From Mortierella alpina (taxonomy: Eukaryota; Mortierellomycota; Mortierellomycetes; Mortierellales; Mortierellaceae), in assembly GCA_029449245.1 (NCBI GenBank), contig JANATF010000015.1:434001-498000 (forward strand): DNA of 64,000 nt, written 5' to 3'. The first letter of the stretch is position 1; each line of letters begins with the position of its first letter. Below the pieces are notes generated by a model. The model saw nothing but the letters and a program-made list of their open reading frames with translations. It was not told the DNA's origin and ran no database searches. The position numbers were made by a program, and so were the translations under genes. Positions 12,146-22,551 of this stretch are shown here, in pieces.

Positions 12146-12217
12146 TAGCAAAGGGTGGTTTCGATCCACCGACCTCTGGGTTATGAGCCCAGCGCTCTTC
12201 CTCTGGGCGACTTTGCT
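12146..12217 (-). tRNA. trnM(CAT): Elongator tRNA-Met, anticodon CAT, intronless
   Basis: The reverse complement folds as a complete cloverleaf. The acceptor stem pairs AGCAAAG (12217-12211) with CTTTGCT (12153-12147), with discriminator A at 12146. The D arm follows, then an anticodon stem TGGG/CCCA around the loop CTCATAA, and a T arm GGTGG-ATCGAAA-CCACC. The sequence matches the eukaryotic elongator tRNA-Met pattern, not the initiator, and has no intron at position 37/38. A run of four T on the minus strand lies a few bases past the 3' end (near 12138-12141), suiting RNA polymerase III termination. Confidence 0.95.
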
Positions 12218-12329
12218 TGTCTCCACTTTGATATTTTCAAGGAGCTCTTTTGCGGTAATTCAACCTTCAGCCTTCGACGAACTTTGGTGACAGGAATAAG
12301 TCACGTGATTTAACCATATATCACCTGAT

Positions 12330-12867
12330 TTATAGAGTAAGGACGAGGGGGAAAAAAAAAACGCGTTGTGAATGGCTTCTTGCTTTGCTCCGCCTTCTTC
12401 TTCCTGAGTTCCCACACCTTCTCTTGCTTGTTAACCATACGATTCCAGTCATGGTTCACCATCTCTATTGCTTCCTTCCATCCTATCCTTTGCGTCTCCA
12501 TGCTCGCAGGGCAATCCCACATGTGCTCCTCGGTCTCTGGCGTCGGGTATTGCTCGTATCATCGTCTGCAACTGTCGTCGTCATACAGATCCGGGTTCCG
12601 CTGCTTCATGACCGAGAGTGTGGGCAGCATCCCATGAAGCTTCTTGATGCGATGCGCTCTCGTGCTGCAATCCGAAGGGCTGGTGTAGAGAGACATTGGC
12701 TGGTTCTTGTCATGGATAATAGCCAATGATGCCGTCCAGTCGACCTTCCTCCAGTCCTTGATGTGAGCCTTGGTCCTATTCTGTTCTGTCCACTTGTAGT
12801 GTATGCGCGCAGCCGACTGGATCCTGAGTGTGTGTCTGACATCCTCCTCCACCAGTTGGTTACTCAT
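12330..12867 (-). pseudogene. Decayed 3' tail of a retroelement (RNase H / zf-RVT-like end)
   Basis: On the minus strand an ORF from 12867 to an in-frame TGA at 12559-12561 contains KLHGMLPTLSVMKQRNPDLY and DDDSC. The same frame continues past the stop with ETEEHMWDCP and about 50 more residues. A leucine-rich GMLPT block followed by a paired-Cys and EHMWxCP motif is typical of the C-terminal end of fungal non-LTR retrotransposon polyproteins, after the RNase H domain (established pattern, from memory). No reverse-transcriptase core lies upstream, so this looks like a short 5'-truncated remnant with a nonsense mutation. It ends about 100 bp upstream of the tRNA-Met gene. Confidence 0.5.
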
Positions 12868-13170
12868 CGTGGCGTGGCATTTGTTACGAGAGTTGATGAG
12901 TTGATATACAGGCCTGACAATAAATGGTAAGACGAAGTACTGTGAAGCGCATGTAGTTGATATGAAAAACGCACCGCCGGTTTACATCAAGATGCCAATC
13001 ACGTATCAGCTTCAAGTTTACCAACATCCATACCGCTGACCACGTAGATAACAATGCCGCACACATCAAGTACACCTTGACTATATGGAGGGTTCAACGA
13101 CCCGTGGTTTATTCATGAATCGAACTGTTTGCTACTAATTTTCCTGATATCGTAGCAGTGCTGTTCAGTT

Positions 13171-15204
13171 CTATTCATTTTTTGCTTCACGGCCTGTGAA
13201 ATATAAACCTGTAGGGACTTTTTTGCCAGTCAGTGAACGGAGCGCCTTCATCTTCTGAGAAGGGTCTTGCAGTTCGATTTTGGAATATCTCGAGACCATC
13301 AAAGCGCCAACGGTCTTCACCTCCTGCATGGCCAAGAATCGTCCTGGACAAGCGTGTCTATATATTACAATTGATAGCACAATAGACAGGAATCAGCATC
13401 TCAGGACAAGCAAATATCCTTCACCATAGCCTGTTCCTGGAAATAAGATGAGACTCCTTACTTTCCCATGCCAAAGGGCAAGAAATCAGTTCCTACTTTG
13501 GTCGCCGCTTTGCCCTTCCCAACAAATCGCCAGGGTCGAAACTCTGCCGGGTCTTCTCCTTGCATGTCATGGTTAAGATGGGTCGACTGCAAGTTAACCA
13601 CGATCATACGACCCTTGCGGATGGTCATGCCGTTCGAGAGCACTACGTCTTTTCGCGCTGCATGAGGTACACTGGCACGATCAGCCCTGAAGCGCATAAT
13701 CTCTCGTACGAATGAGTCCATTTTCACCTATATGCCATACGAGGAGCGCGCTTTTGATTAAGTGCTGTAGACTAGGACGTATTACCCTTCATATGCCATT
13801 CTGATTTTACCATGCGCCTGACAGCAAGGGATGAGAAATCTCGGTCGTTTCTAGGGTCCAGATCCGTGCCTGCAAAGTCCTCGGCCGAGCCAACTTCGCC
13901 CGATATCAGTTTGCTTTGTCTCTGCTCTTCGCGCTCGTTGCGGATCTGGTCAAGCACATCAAGCTGCTCTTGATACAACTCCTCGATGCACTCTGGGAAT
14001 GCTGCAAGGTAGTAATTCAGATAGGTGCTGCTGTCACTGGTGGTATGAACAGACACCAAGACAATCACAAGGAGATGGCCGCATACGTCCTCGAGGTCCA
14101 CGACCCCATACTTGTCAAAATTATCCAGGACGCTTTGTAGAATGTCCAATGGTCGCTTGTACTCGATACCCTTCTCAAGTGCCTCTGCTTCTTGCCGGCG
14201 GCGCTCTTGGACCACAGGAGTGGCAGCCTCCACAAGTACGCGTAAGTGCTTTTGCAAGGGATTAGCAATGCCATACTTAGCCCTGTTAAAATACGGACGC
14301 CACGTACTGGTAGAAGAAATCGGGTCAAGCAATCTCGCCAGATCTCCAGTGCATTCGATAAAGGTATCCAGGACCTTGCGCTCCTTTGCGATCTCATGCC
14401 CCATGAACACTGTAGCCACTGCAGAAGGATAAGAAATTGTGTCGTAATGTCAGAAAAAGGTAAGCTGCTGTTACAAAGAGTTCGAATTGGATGAAGGAAA
14501 GGCTAGAGTCAAGGACACAAAAGAGACATACTTGCACTGGCAATCATTTCTTGAAAGATCACCAAGGGATCCTCGATCAACTTGCGGCCTTCAGAGTGTC
14601 CAAAGTCTCGATCTGTGATGGCTGACATGCGCTCGACGATTCTCGGCGTGAACAGTGCCAGGTTGGGAGTGACAATCTCCCGAATGATATCATGAATAGT
14701 AGGATGATCAAACCCCCTCTTGGACTTGATAACACTCGACGTGAACGCATGTATGCCTGTGACATCATTTACAGCATCCCCAAAGCTCAGGTCTTCGGTC
14801 ATAAAGACCTCTCGGACTAGAGGGTCCGAAACAACGGTAAACCACCGGTTACGCTTGTGAATGTTAAAGACTGGGCCATGTTGCTCTTGACAGCGGATCA
14901 TGAACAGATCTGCATCTTCGTCGTATTCTGCATCGTGGGATGTCTCCCCAGGGCGGTATGAAGCAGTTGGAATGGACTACCAAAGAATATGAATGCATGG
15001 CCATTTAATGCATGTTGCTGGCAGGCTAGGGACTTTTGTACCGAAGGCCAAAGGTACGAGTACCTTGTCAATGTTATGCGTTTCGCGAGTAGCAGCTTTA
15101 ATTGTCAAGTACGCTACTGAAGCGAGGCCAAGTCCGACGGGGAGGGCCGCTTTCAGGGCCAGCACTGCCTCAGTTCCCGATGGTGTTGAAAGAAGCCCTA
15201 ACAT
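13171..15204 (-). CDS. Cytochrome P450 monooxygenase
   Basis: Five exons on the minus strand: 15204..about 15034, 14976..14532, 14418..13811, 13727..13462 and 13357..13171, giving about 558 residues. The N-terminus has a hydrophobic anchor (LPVGLGLASVAYLTI), so the enzyme is probably ER-bound. Seen motifs are an I-helix of the fungal type SVHTTSDSSTY, the K-helix ExxR in FVREIMRF, a PERF-like FRPWRF, and the haem loop FLPFGMGKHACPGRF with the axial Cys, created exactly by the exon 4/5 junction. These make it a complete class II P450 that oxidises an unknown small molecule using NADPH-P450 reductase. The substrate cannot be read from sequence. The exon 1 donor is the weak point: GTCCCT near 15033 restores frame; a KVPSLP block just beyond it may also be coding. 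A TATA box lies at 15316-15322. Confidence 0.88.
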
Positions 15205-15315
15205 GGCGTAGAATAAAGAAGGGAGTATGTCTTTGGCTGCTGGGTTGTAGTTGGGTGGCAGATAGTAGATGTTGAAGACAACGATGTATGAATGAGAACG
15301 AAATCGAATAAAGCC

Positions 15316-15322
15316 TTTTATA
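15316..15322 (-). promoter_or_regulatory. TATA box of the P450 gene
   Basis: TATAAAA on the minus strand, 112 bp upstream of the P450 ATG at 15204. The spacing fits a fungal TATA promoter with a short 5' leader. Confidence 0.5.
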
Positions 15323-15343
15323 GGCTGCTGTTGATTCAAAACC

Positions 15344-15475
15344 AAGCAACAGGTTATCCTCCTTGGAATTTGGTTTGCTGTGGGTAAAGGATCGACCGGA
15401 GGGGGAAAAAAACGAGTATGTGAGTTTCAAAAACAACCAACCAACAGGTTATCCTCCTTGAAATTGGTTCGATCA
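15344..15475. repeat. Short direct repeat upstream of the P450
   Basis: ACAGGTTATCCTCCTTG followed by GAATTTGGTT (about 15348-15373) recurs with few differences at about 15445-15470, 97 bp away in the same orientation. It may be a duplicated upstream regulatory element or a small tandem duplication. Confidence 0.7.
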
Positions 15476-16213
15476 CGATCACGATGCGAAGACAACTTCG
15501 TATGCCCCGTGGAAGGTGAAGGGGAGGCGTTCCCACAGCGTTAGCGGACGGCAAGCTGACAAAGGCGTTTTGGCGTTTTCAAGTTGAACGTCATAAAAAA
15601 CCGCTTGGACCACTTCAGCACTCCGCAGTACCAGCCGCCAAACAAGAAATAGCCCGTGAAATATTTCGCCGATGCACTTATGCAAGCCCATTCAAATTGT
15701 ATGTGATTACGCATCGCGCCAACTAATTGATAACAAATACAAAGCAAACGAGAGGAGCCTCTGGGTGTTCAAATATTCAGTCTGAGGGGGCTGTGAACTC
15801 CAGGCTACTCACGTATACCTGACCTGCTTGGGTAGGTAAACTAAGAAAAGAAGAGCATGGGAACTGGAGCAGAACAGGTTGAGTCAGGCATCTGAGGTGT
15901 TTCCTCAAGTTGACGGAAAGAAGCATGAGACACAAAGCGGTAGTATTTCGATACCATGCACTACTCCGCCCCCCCTCTCTCCCTTTCTCTCTCCCTTTCT
16001 CTCTCCCTTTCTTTCTCCCTTTCTCTCTCACTCCCTTCACTCGGGTATCGCACTGCCCCCGGAACTTCAAGTTTTATTTTCTTGTACCATGCAGCAAAAG
16101 AGCTTGCATGGCACAGAGCTGGCGAGAGGTCCTATAAAACTACATCTGATATACACCAAATCCCACCCTGCGAGAAGAAACTCGGCCGCCATTATAGTGC
16201 AACATTTTTGTTT
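15476..16213. other. Intergenic with CT-rich repeat
   Basis: No gene recognised. A simple repeat of CTCTCCCTTT units spans about 15965-16032 on the plus strand; the long ORFs over it in all frames are low-complexity artefacts. Confidence 0.6.
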
Positions 16214-16561
16214 TTACGACCAAGAGTCGCCGGCAGGTTGTTCGTTACAAGTGACTGTGGTGTAGGTACCTCCCAAGGTCGTGCAGTGCGAACGAGCTGC
16301 ACTAGGGTAATCGTCTTTATCAACAGTGCAAGATGCAGTTCGACGCGTGTGGTAAGTTTTGGTGTTTAAAAACAAGTCGCGTTTGCACCACGAAAAAGTA
16401 CTGGGTGTAGTAGAGCTGGCGAAGGTGGTTGCACTGACATAGCAGCACGTCGCATATGCCCCGCCAGCCGTAGCATAATCGTAAAAGTCGACATCAAGCA
16501 GTCTTTCGGCAAGAGCAGTTGACGCGCAACACACCGCCAAAAACAGGTGAGCTAGTTTCAT
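16214..16561 (-). CDS. Small secreted cysteine-rich protein
   Basis: A single exon from ATG 16561 to TAA 16214 encodes 115 residues. The first 18 (MKLAHLFLAVCCASTALA) form a clear secretory signal peptide with an Ala-x-Ala cleavage site. The mature part of about 97 residues is Thr/Ser/Ala/Tyr-rich and has six cysteines: a CC pair near residue 40, then four single ones, an even number that suits three disulfides. No domain is recognised. An upstream in-frame ORF extension to 16642 exists, but the ATG at 16561 is chosen because it starts the signal peptide. Such proteins in fungi may be cell-wall components, antimicrobial proteins or effectors; function is not inferable here. No frameshift or stop is present. 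Confidence 0.65.
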   Translation of the reverse strand: MKLAHLFLAVCCASTALAERLLDVDFYDYATAGGAYATCCYVSATTFASSTTPSTFSWCKRDLFLNTKTYHTRRTASCTVDKDDYPSAARSHCTTLGGTYTTVTCNEQPAGDSWS

Positions 16562-17689
16562 GTTGATTTTCCTATGCAAGAGATGGCAAAATTGTAAGGT
16601 TGACAGGCAACAATAGAGGTAAAGAGGCGACAGCACACACACAGATCACATGAAAGGTTGTAGGTACCTAGGGCTGCTGATGCAAAGGCAAGACGATATA
16701 CCCTTGTGTTTGAAAGGGCAAGGTGAGTTGACTTGGAGAATAGAAGATAGAAGATCAGGGTGCAGCGGTCTAGAAGAGAATTGATACGAAGTCAAGGTCA
16801 GTCTAAAGCACGGCCGTGCATTACATCTTAAGACAACCAACGACGGTTGGAAGTGACAGTTACTTGCCTTGCTTGAGAGCGGAGAGTGCTGAGGATGAGT
16901 TTAAGAGGTGGGAAGTGAGGAACCAGAAGTGAGGAGGACGAGGCCTCTTATACAACTTTTGAAGAGTTAAGAGAATACTGAAGCAAAGCTACATGTCAAG
17001 GTCAGGTCTGGTAAGAAAGGGCTAGACCATCCACCTTGACCGCACTCAAGGATTCTATCAGCAAGGCGGCTGCGCTTCACATATTCAAACCCATCTTGCC
17101 CATCCTACATCTAGACGAAGGTAGACTATCAGGATTTTCCTAGTGAGCTGTGTTTCAGACGGACGCGTTGGATAGTCTCGATCCATCGTTGTCTTAACCT
17201 CCAAGAAGTTGGACGCGGCGGACGGAGATATGCCGACCTGTGTTCAAAAATAAGTGCGACAGAGATACCGGTCCATGCATCCTCCGTGCCTTTGTGACCC
17301 CACGAGCTCTCAAAGTGTGTTCTCATTCATAGGGAAGCTTTATAGAGGCAATGTACATATCCGCAGTTTTCAGATTTTGGCGAATATGCGACACAGCTGT
17401 TAGTTCTTTTGTACATAGAGCCATCTGTTTTTGAAGTTGAATAGAGCTTTTCTCATGGCATGGCATGCCACACTCGGCGTCGTCAAAGGATCCGTCTGAG
17501 CTTTAATGTAGAGAAGGTTCTTGATATTCTGCAGGTACAAGGTGTCGGTTTATGATTAAATGAGCTACTTTCCGAGGTATCATGTTTTTCTTTGAGTAGG
17601 ATAGGCATGTAGGATCGAAGGTTGGGAAGAACAAAAGAGGATGGAAAGCAGGCCCTGATGGGGGCCTCTTGGGCCTCGACAGTTTTCAG
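16562..17689. other. Intergenic
   Basis: Upstream flank of the secreted-protein gene and about 900 further bases with no supported coding signal or RNA gene. Confidence 0.5.
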
Positions 17690-18030
17690 TTACTAATTAT
17701 TGTTGCCCTTCACGTCTTAGCTTGTGAAGTAGAGTTCCTAGACAGGCGTGTTTATATGCAGTTGAATCACAATAAACAAGTCAATACCTCAGGGCAGACA
17801 AGATCCTCCATCGTAGCTGTTCTTAGAGTAAACGAGGTCCTTACTTTCCCATGTCAAAGGGCAGAAAACCAGTGGCCACTTTGGTTGCCGTTTTGCCCTT
17901 GCCAACAAATCGCCAAAGTCGATTCAGATAATTGCTGCTGTCGCTGGTGGTGTGGACTGAGAGCGTGAGAATCATCAGCAGATGGCTGCGCACGCGAGGT
18001 CCACGACTTCGTCCTTGTCGATGGAAACAA
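17690..18030 (-). pseudogene. Internally deleted copy of the neighbouring P450 gene
   Basis: The plus-strand text here follows that of the intact P450 at 13310-13545 (last exon start, last intron, end of exon 4) in the same orientation, for example CTTTCCCATGYCAAAGGGCA and CCAACAAATCGCC. At about 17920 it jumps to text matching 14014-14105 (I-helix region: ATTCAGATA, TGCTGCTGTC, GAGGTCCACGAC). About 470 bp of the parent, including intron 3, the ExxR exon and part of exon 3, is missing. The intron between exons 4 and 5 is retained, so this is a DNA-level duplication and not a processed copy. No useful reading frame remains. Confidence 0.85.
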
Positions 18031-18143
18031 TTGTTTTTTATTTTTCAGAAAACACCATGATGACAGTAGAGAGTAGTAAAAAAAAAAAGATAAACGGTAG
18101 GACGTGCAATTAAACGAGAGGACAAACAAGAACGCTTCTTCTC

Positions 18144-21100
18144 TTAAGCAGTAATGTTCTTAACCACGAACGTAGGCTGTCCAGGAACAGACTGCTCAGC
18201 AGCGCGGATGTAGTCCTCCTGATCGGCATCACCCTCCGTTGCAGCCTTGACCTCATCCGACTTGATCAAGTTCAAGACCTGGTATCCCAACACCCTCCTC
18301 AAGTACTCGGACCGCTCCTCCAAGACGCGGGTCTCGTCAAACGACAAGGTCCTCGAGAAAACCGAAGCTCCAAGGTCAGCAGCCTTCTTCTTCAAGTCGT
18401 GCAGGAACGGCATCACCTTCTTGTCCTTCATCAAACCCTTGGCTCCCAACTCCTTCTTGATCTTCTCGTCATCAAAGAGCTTGCCATCCTTGTTGTCGGG
18501 CTGGTAGGCACCCTGCAACACGGCGATCGAGGCCTCCTGCCACTCGGGGAACTTGGCGGCAACGAGAATCATGATCTTCTTGGGCTTCATGGGGTCAAAG
18601 ACATCGGTCTTGCCCTTCTTCTTCTTCTTGTTGGCTTGAGTCTCGGTCGCACGGACGTTGCCGACCTGGCGACGCAAGTAGTCGATCTCAGCCAAGACAG
18701 TCTCGTCCACGGGTCCAGCCTTGGGCCAGCGAGCATTGACAACGAGTCCCTCCTTGCCCAAAAGGGTGCCCCAGATGTGCTCGGACCAATGCGCGACAAT
18801 GGGCGAGATGACCAAGGTCTGGACCTCGATGTAGCGCATGATCAAATCCTTGTTCATGGGGATGTCCATCAAGAGACATGCCTCTCTGTAAAAGTCGCGG
18901 GCAGTGGTCATCTCATAGAATCCAGACTTGACGGCCTCACGGTAGAAGGTGGCCTCGTAGTCAGCCTCAGTCTGGTTAATCAACTTGTTCATCTGACTCT
19001 CAAAGACGCGGTCGTAAAAGTTGTACTGATCCCGTTCGCAGACCCTCAACTGGTCCTTGACGGCCAAAGTCTCCTGGATCCATTCCATCAACGTGTGCAG
19101 CTTCAAAATGGCAGAGTTGGCAGTGCCGTCCTCAAAGTTGGCATCCTCTCCACTGTCTCCAGCATCGGCCAATGCCAAACGGGTGGCGTCGGCACCGTAC
19201 TTATCGACAGCCTCAGCAAGACCCAAGAAGTTACCAGTCGACTTGGCCATCTTGTCTCCGTTCAACAACAAATGTCCGTTGGCACGGAAGCTACGAGGCC
19301 AGTACTTCCTGGGGAAGAGCGCGACGTGGTTGTAGATGGTGAACGTCAAGTGGTTGGAGATCAACTCCTTGCCAGTGGTGCGAACATCAAGAGGGTAGAA
19401 GTACTCGAACTCGCGGCGGAGCTTGTCCAACGAGGCGCGGGGGAGGTCGCTGTCGGTAGGGAGGGGTCCATCGGCGAAGATGTACTCGAAGGCCTGGTCG
19501 GTCATCTGCTCTGCCTTGATACCCAAGGGTCCGGGTACTGAGCCGTCGATGGAGCCACCCTGGAGCAAGGCAGCAATGGTGTAGTATGCCATGTAGATCG
19601 TGGAATCCGACAAGGACTCAACCAAGAAGTTGTGGTCCCAGGGAAGGCGAGTTCCCAAGCCGTAGGAGCGAGCACAGGCCCACTGGTTCAACCAGGCCAA
19701 GTTCTTCTCAAAGGCGTTTCTGGTCTCCTCGGTGTACACGTTCATGCCCTTCAAGCAATCCTCGGCCTGTGCGCGCCACTCGGTCTCACCATAGTCCAGG
19801 TACCACTGGTCCATCAAGGCAACGATGCACTCCTCTCCACTGCGCGACATGACCAAGTTCTCGGGCTCATTGTATGGAACGGCATCGTTCCTGTCAATCA
19901 ACATCTGACGAATCAGGGGCTTGGCCTCCTGGACGGGCTTTCCAGCCATCTCGCCAATGATCATGGTACCGTTATAGAATCCGTCCTTGTAGGCGGCATC
20001 CTTGGCCAATGCCAACTGGGTCTTGTCCTTCTGCGAGGCGATCTTCATCTGGGCGCAGAGGGTGGGGGCGACAAGGTTTCCGTAGGCAGGGGTCTCGATG
20101 ATGGGAACGGGGTCAAAGGAGGCGATCCACTCGGGCTGAATCTTGTAGTAGTCGGGCTTCTTCTTCAAGTCCATGACAGTGGCGTAATCATCGGGGGAGT
20201 CCGAGGGGACAGAGGTAACAACTCCAGTACCCTTGGTGGCCAAGACACCATCCATAGGCAAGACGTACACTGAGGGGTATACGCTCAAGGGAGCCTTTAC
20301 CTGGGAGCCAACCAACTGGCGACCAACCAAATCTGCGACCTTGACAACCTCGCCGTTCGAGGGGGACAAGTTCTGGAAGGCCATGTTGCGGGCGGCGCGC
20401 TCGGTCATCAAGAACAGCTCATCGCTCTTATGGGTCTTGAAGATACCATACTTGATGTCAACGCCGACAAAGCAGTTGGTCTGTCCGTACATTGTCTCGG
20501 GGCGAAGAGTGGCAGCGACCATGAAAATCTGCTTGCCCTCAATCTCCTTGTTACCAGCCAAAGCAGCCTGGGTCTCTGGTGCGAACTCGACAACCTTCAG
20601 CTTGATACAAGTGTAATCCTGAGGTCCAACACCCTCACCGCTCGAACGGTCGTGATCCATGCAGGGCTGGCCGTCCTTGGGCGAGTAGATGGTGTAGCGC
20701 TCTCCGAACTTGATTTTGTCCAAAGCCCTCAGCTTGTTGAATTGCCAGCGAATAAACGCGTCGTAGAAAGGGTTGGCGTCAGTGGTAATGAACGAGCGAC
20801 GGAAATCGATCTTGTAACCAATCTTCTTGGTATCACTCTGTTGTTGCAGGGAAAGAGGAGCATAGCGAGAAACAAAGGAGTCAGAATCAACTATTTTCTC
20901 GTGCCTTGCACGTAAAGCACACTCAGTTTGCAAAACAAGGAAACACTTACGGTAGCAATTGGTGGAAAGTAAGTCAGCCAGTGCTGAGGATCAGCAAACT
21001 TATGGATATCGGAGCGGGGGACACCGATCTGCTCCATGATCTGGAACTGGTACTTGAGGCCAGTGTTCTTGGCGACAACCTTGCCCTTCTTGGCCACGAT

Positions 21101-22091
21101 CTTAGTGGGATCCACCCTCTCAACCTCCTGCAAGTTCAACTTTTCAATCTCGGGGGCTGCCTCGGTTTCTGTTGTAGCATGGGGTTGCAAAACAAAAAGG
21201 TTAGCATCACATTGATTTTGAGTGATTGCTGCCATTCAGCTTACAGCAAAAACGGAACTCCAGAGTCCAACGCAATCGTTGGAAAAAGTAAACATACCCT
21301 CAGGGACGATGTAGTCCTTGCCAAACATCTCCATCTCGCGAGCCAACTTGTCAGCGCAAGCCTATTGATACAGACCGTTAAGAAGCAGTAGAGCCATTAG
21401 ATCTCCTACTTCGCACCACCGCGATGTTCTGTCAACTCAATCAAGGCAAAAGAAAATTAGCTTGCTCTGCACTTACTCTGATGGGCATACCGGTGCAGTG
21501 CCATCCCAAAGGGAAGAGAGCCCTCCTTCCCTGTAGACGGTGGTATCCAGTGGCGAACTCGATCTTTGACACGGTGAAGCCGTGTCCCAAGTGGAGGCGT
21601 CCGTTCAAGTAAGGGTAGGCGGTTGTGGACAGGTACTTGGGATGCTGCTGGTGAATCGTCTTGATGTCGGCGTACTCCTCAATCGTGGGAGCATTGACCT
21701 CGAAGGCCTTGCTGTCGTCCCAGAGCTTCTGGGCCTTTTTTTCAATGTCGATCAAGGCATCGCGCTTGGCGGTCTTTTGATAGGTAGCAAGTCGTCATGA
21801 AGTGAGGAAGATAGATGGGTAGAAAGACAAACAGTAGAGTCAGTATTAAGGCCAAGTGCCACTACTACTGCAGTGTGGGTTCTCAGAAGAGTGCAAGCAG
21901 CACATGGTGGCGTAGCACAGTGGACATCGAGAAAAGCAAGGCGGGTGGATGCCTCCGTGGCATGTGATTCTGTGTGATTCTGTGTGATTCTGTGGGAGTG
22001 GTAGCAGGGCTCCCGACGCAGGGATGCAGACGCAGCAAGCAGGCAGCAGGCAGCAGGCAGCAGGCAGCAGCAGTACCTTTGGTTCAGACAT
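18144..22091 (-). CDS. CDC60: Cytosolic leucyl-tRNA synthetase
   Basis: Five exons on the minus strand, 22091..22077, 21773..21477, 21361..21298, 21168..20951 and 20837..18144, encode 1095 residues, the usual length of the eukaryotic cytosolic enzyme. Class I signatures are present: HLGH at residues 66-69 and KMAKS at 727-731. The inserted CP1 editing domain carries LRPETMYGQTN and a VPSDSPDDY segment that includes the editing-site aspartates. The C-terminal third has the anticodon-binding helical domain and the eukaryote-type extension with a KKKKKG run. The enzyme charges tRNA-Leu with leucine in the cytosol and hydrolyses mischarged products. Exon 1 codes for only five residues (MSEPK), followed by a 303-bp intron with two tandem repeats. 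Codon use is strongly C-ending, as expected for a highly expressed gene. Confidence 0.97.
21963..22074. repeat. Two short tandem repeats in the first intron of the LeuRS gene
   Basis: A 10-bp unit TGTGATTCTG is repeated three times at about 21963-21993. A 7-bp unit GGCAGCA (AGCAGGC phase) is repeated about five times at 22036-22072, ending two bases from the 5' splice site as read on the minus strand. Both lie wholly within intron 1. Confidence 0.9.
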
Positions 22092-22551
22092 GATGGAGTG
22101 GTGGATGCGAGTAAAGAAGGCGCTGATCCAGCAGCGGCCTGTGTTTTATAGAACAAACAGGCACAGCGGGCAGGGGGGGGGGGACGATGAGACATGTGGC
22201 TTGACCATTCGTTATTGCCTCGCAAAGTTACTCATCTTGGCGACCTTATTTCCGCGCTGTCGCACAGACCGACCACTCATGGGAACACAACACCACGCTT
22301 CATGTCGCACATTTCGATGCACAAGGCATCGCCAGTTGTCGGCTTTTGCTTGCGCCGGGCTTATCGTGGGAAAAGAGCCCACTTTGTTCACACGACATGC
22401 GTGCCATGCTAGTTAACCCGAATCATATGACAGCATGACTCCCTTTCGTCACTTTTCTCTTCAACTGGTCGTCCTGCTCCAGATACACAAACGTTTAGTT
22501 TATTAAAAGAGTTGCGGACGATACATATGACACCTGGTTTTCGGTCTGGAC
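22092..22551. other. Intergenic: LeuRS promoter region
   Basis: 460 bp between the LeuRS start and the end of the next minus-strand gene. Contains a run of G at 22169-22180. No TATA box or other gene seen. Confidence 0.5.

Noticed and set aside
15777-16070. Lys/Arg/Glu-repeat ORF on the minus strand and Ser/Leu/Pro ORFs on the plus strand
   Set aside because: All three are translations of a CTCTCCCTTT simple repeat.
18399-19541. 380-codon plus-strand ORF and several others opposite the LeuRS gene
   Set aside because: Antisense shadows of strongly biased codons; no start context, domain or splice sites of their own.
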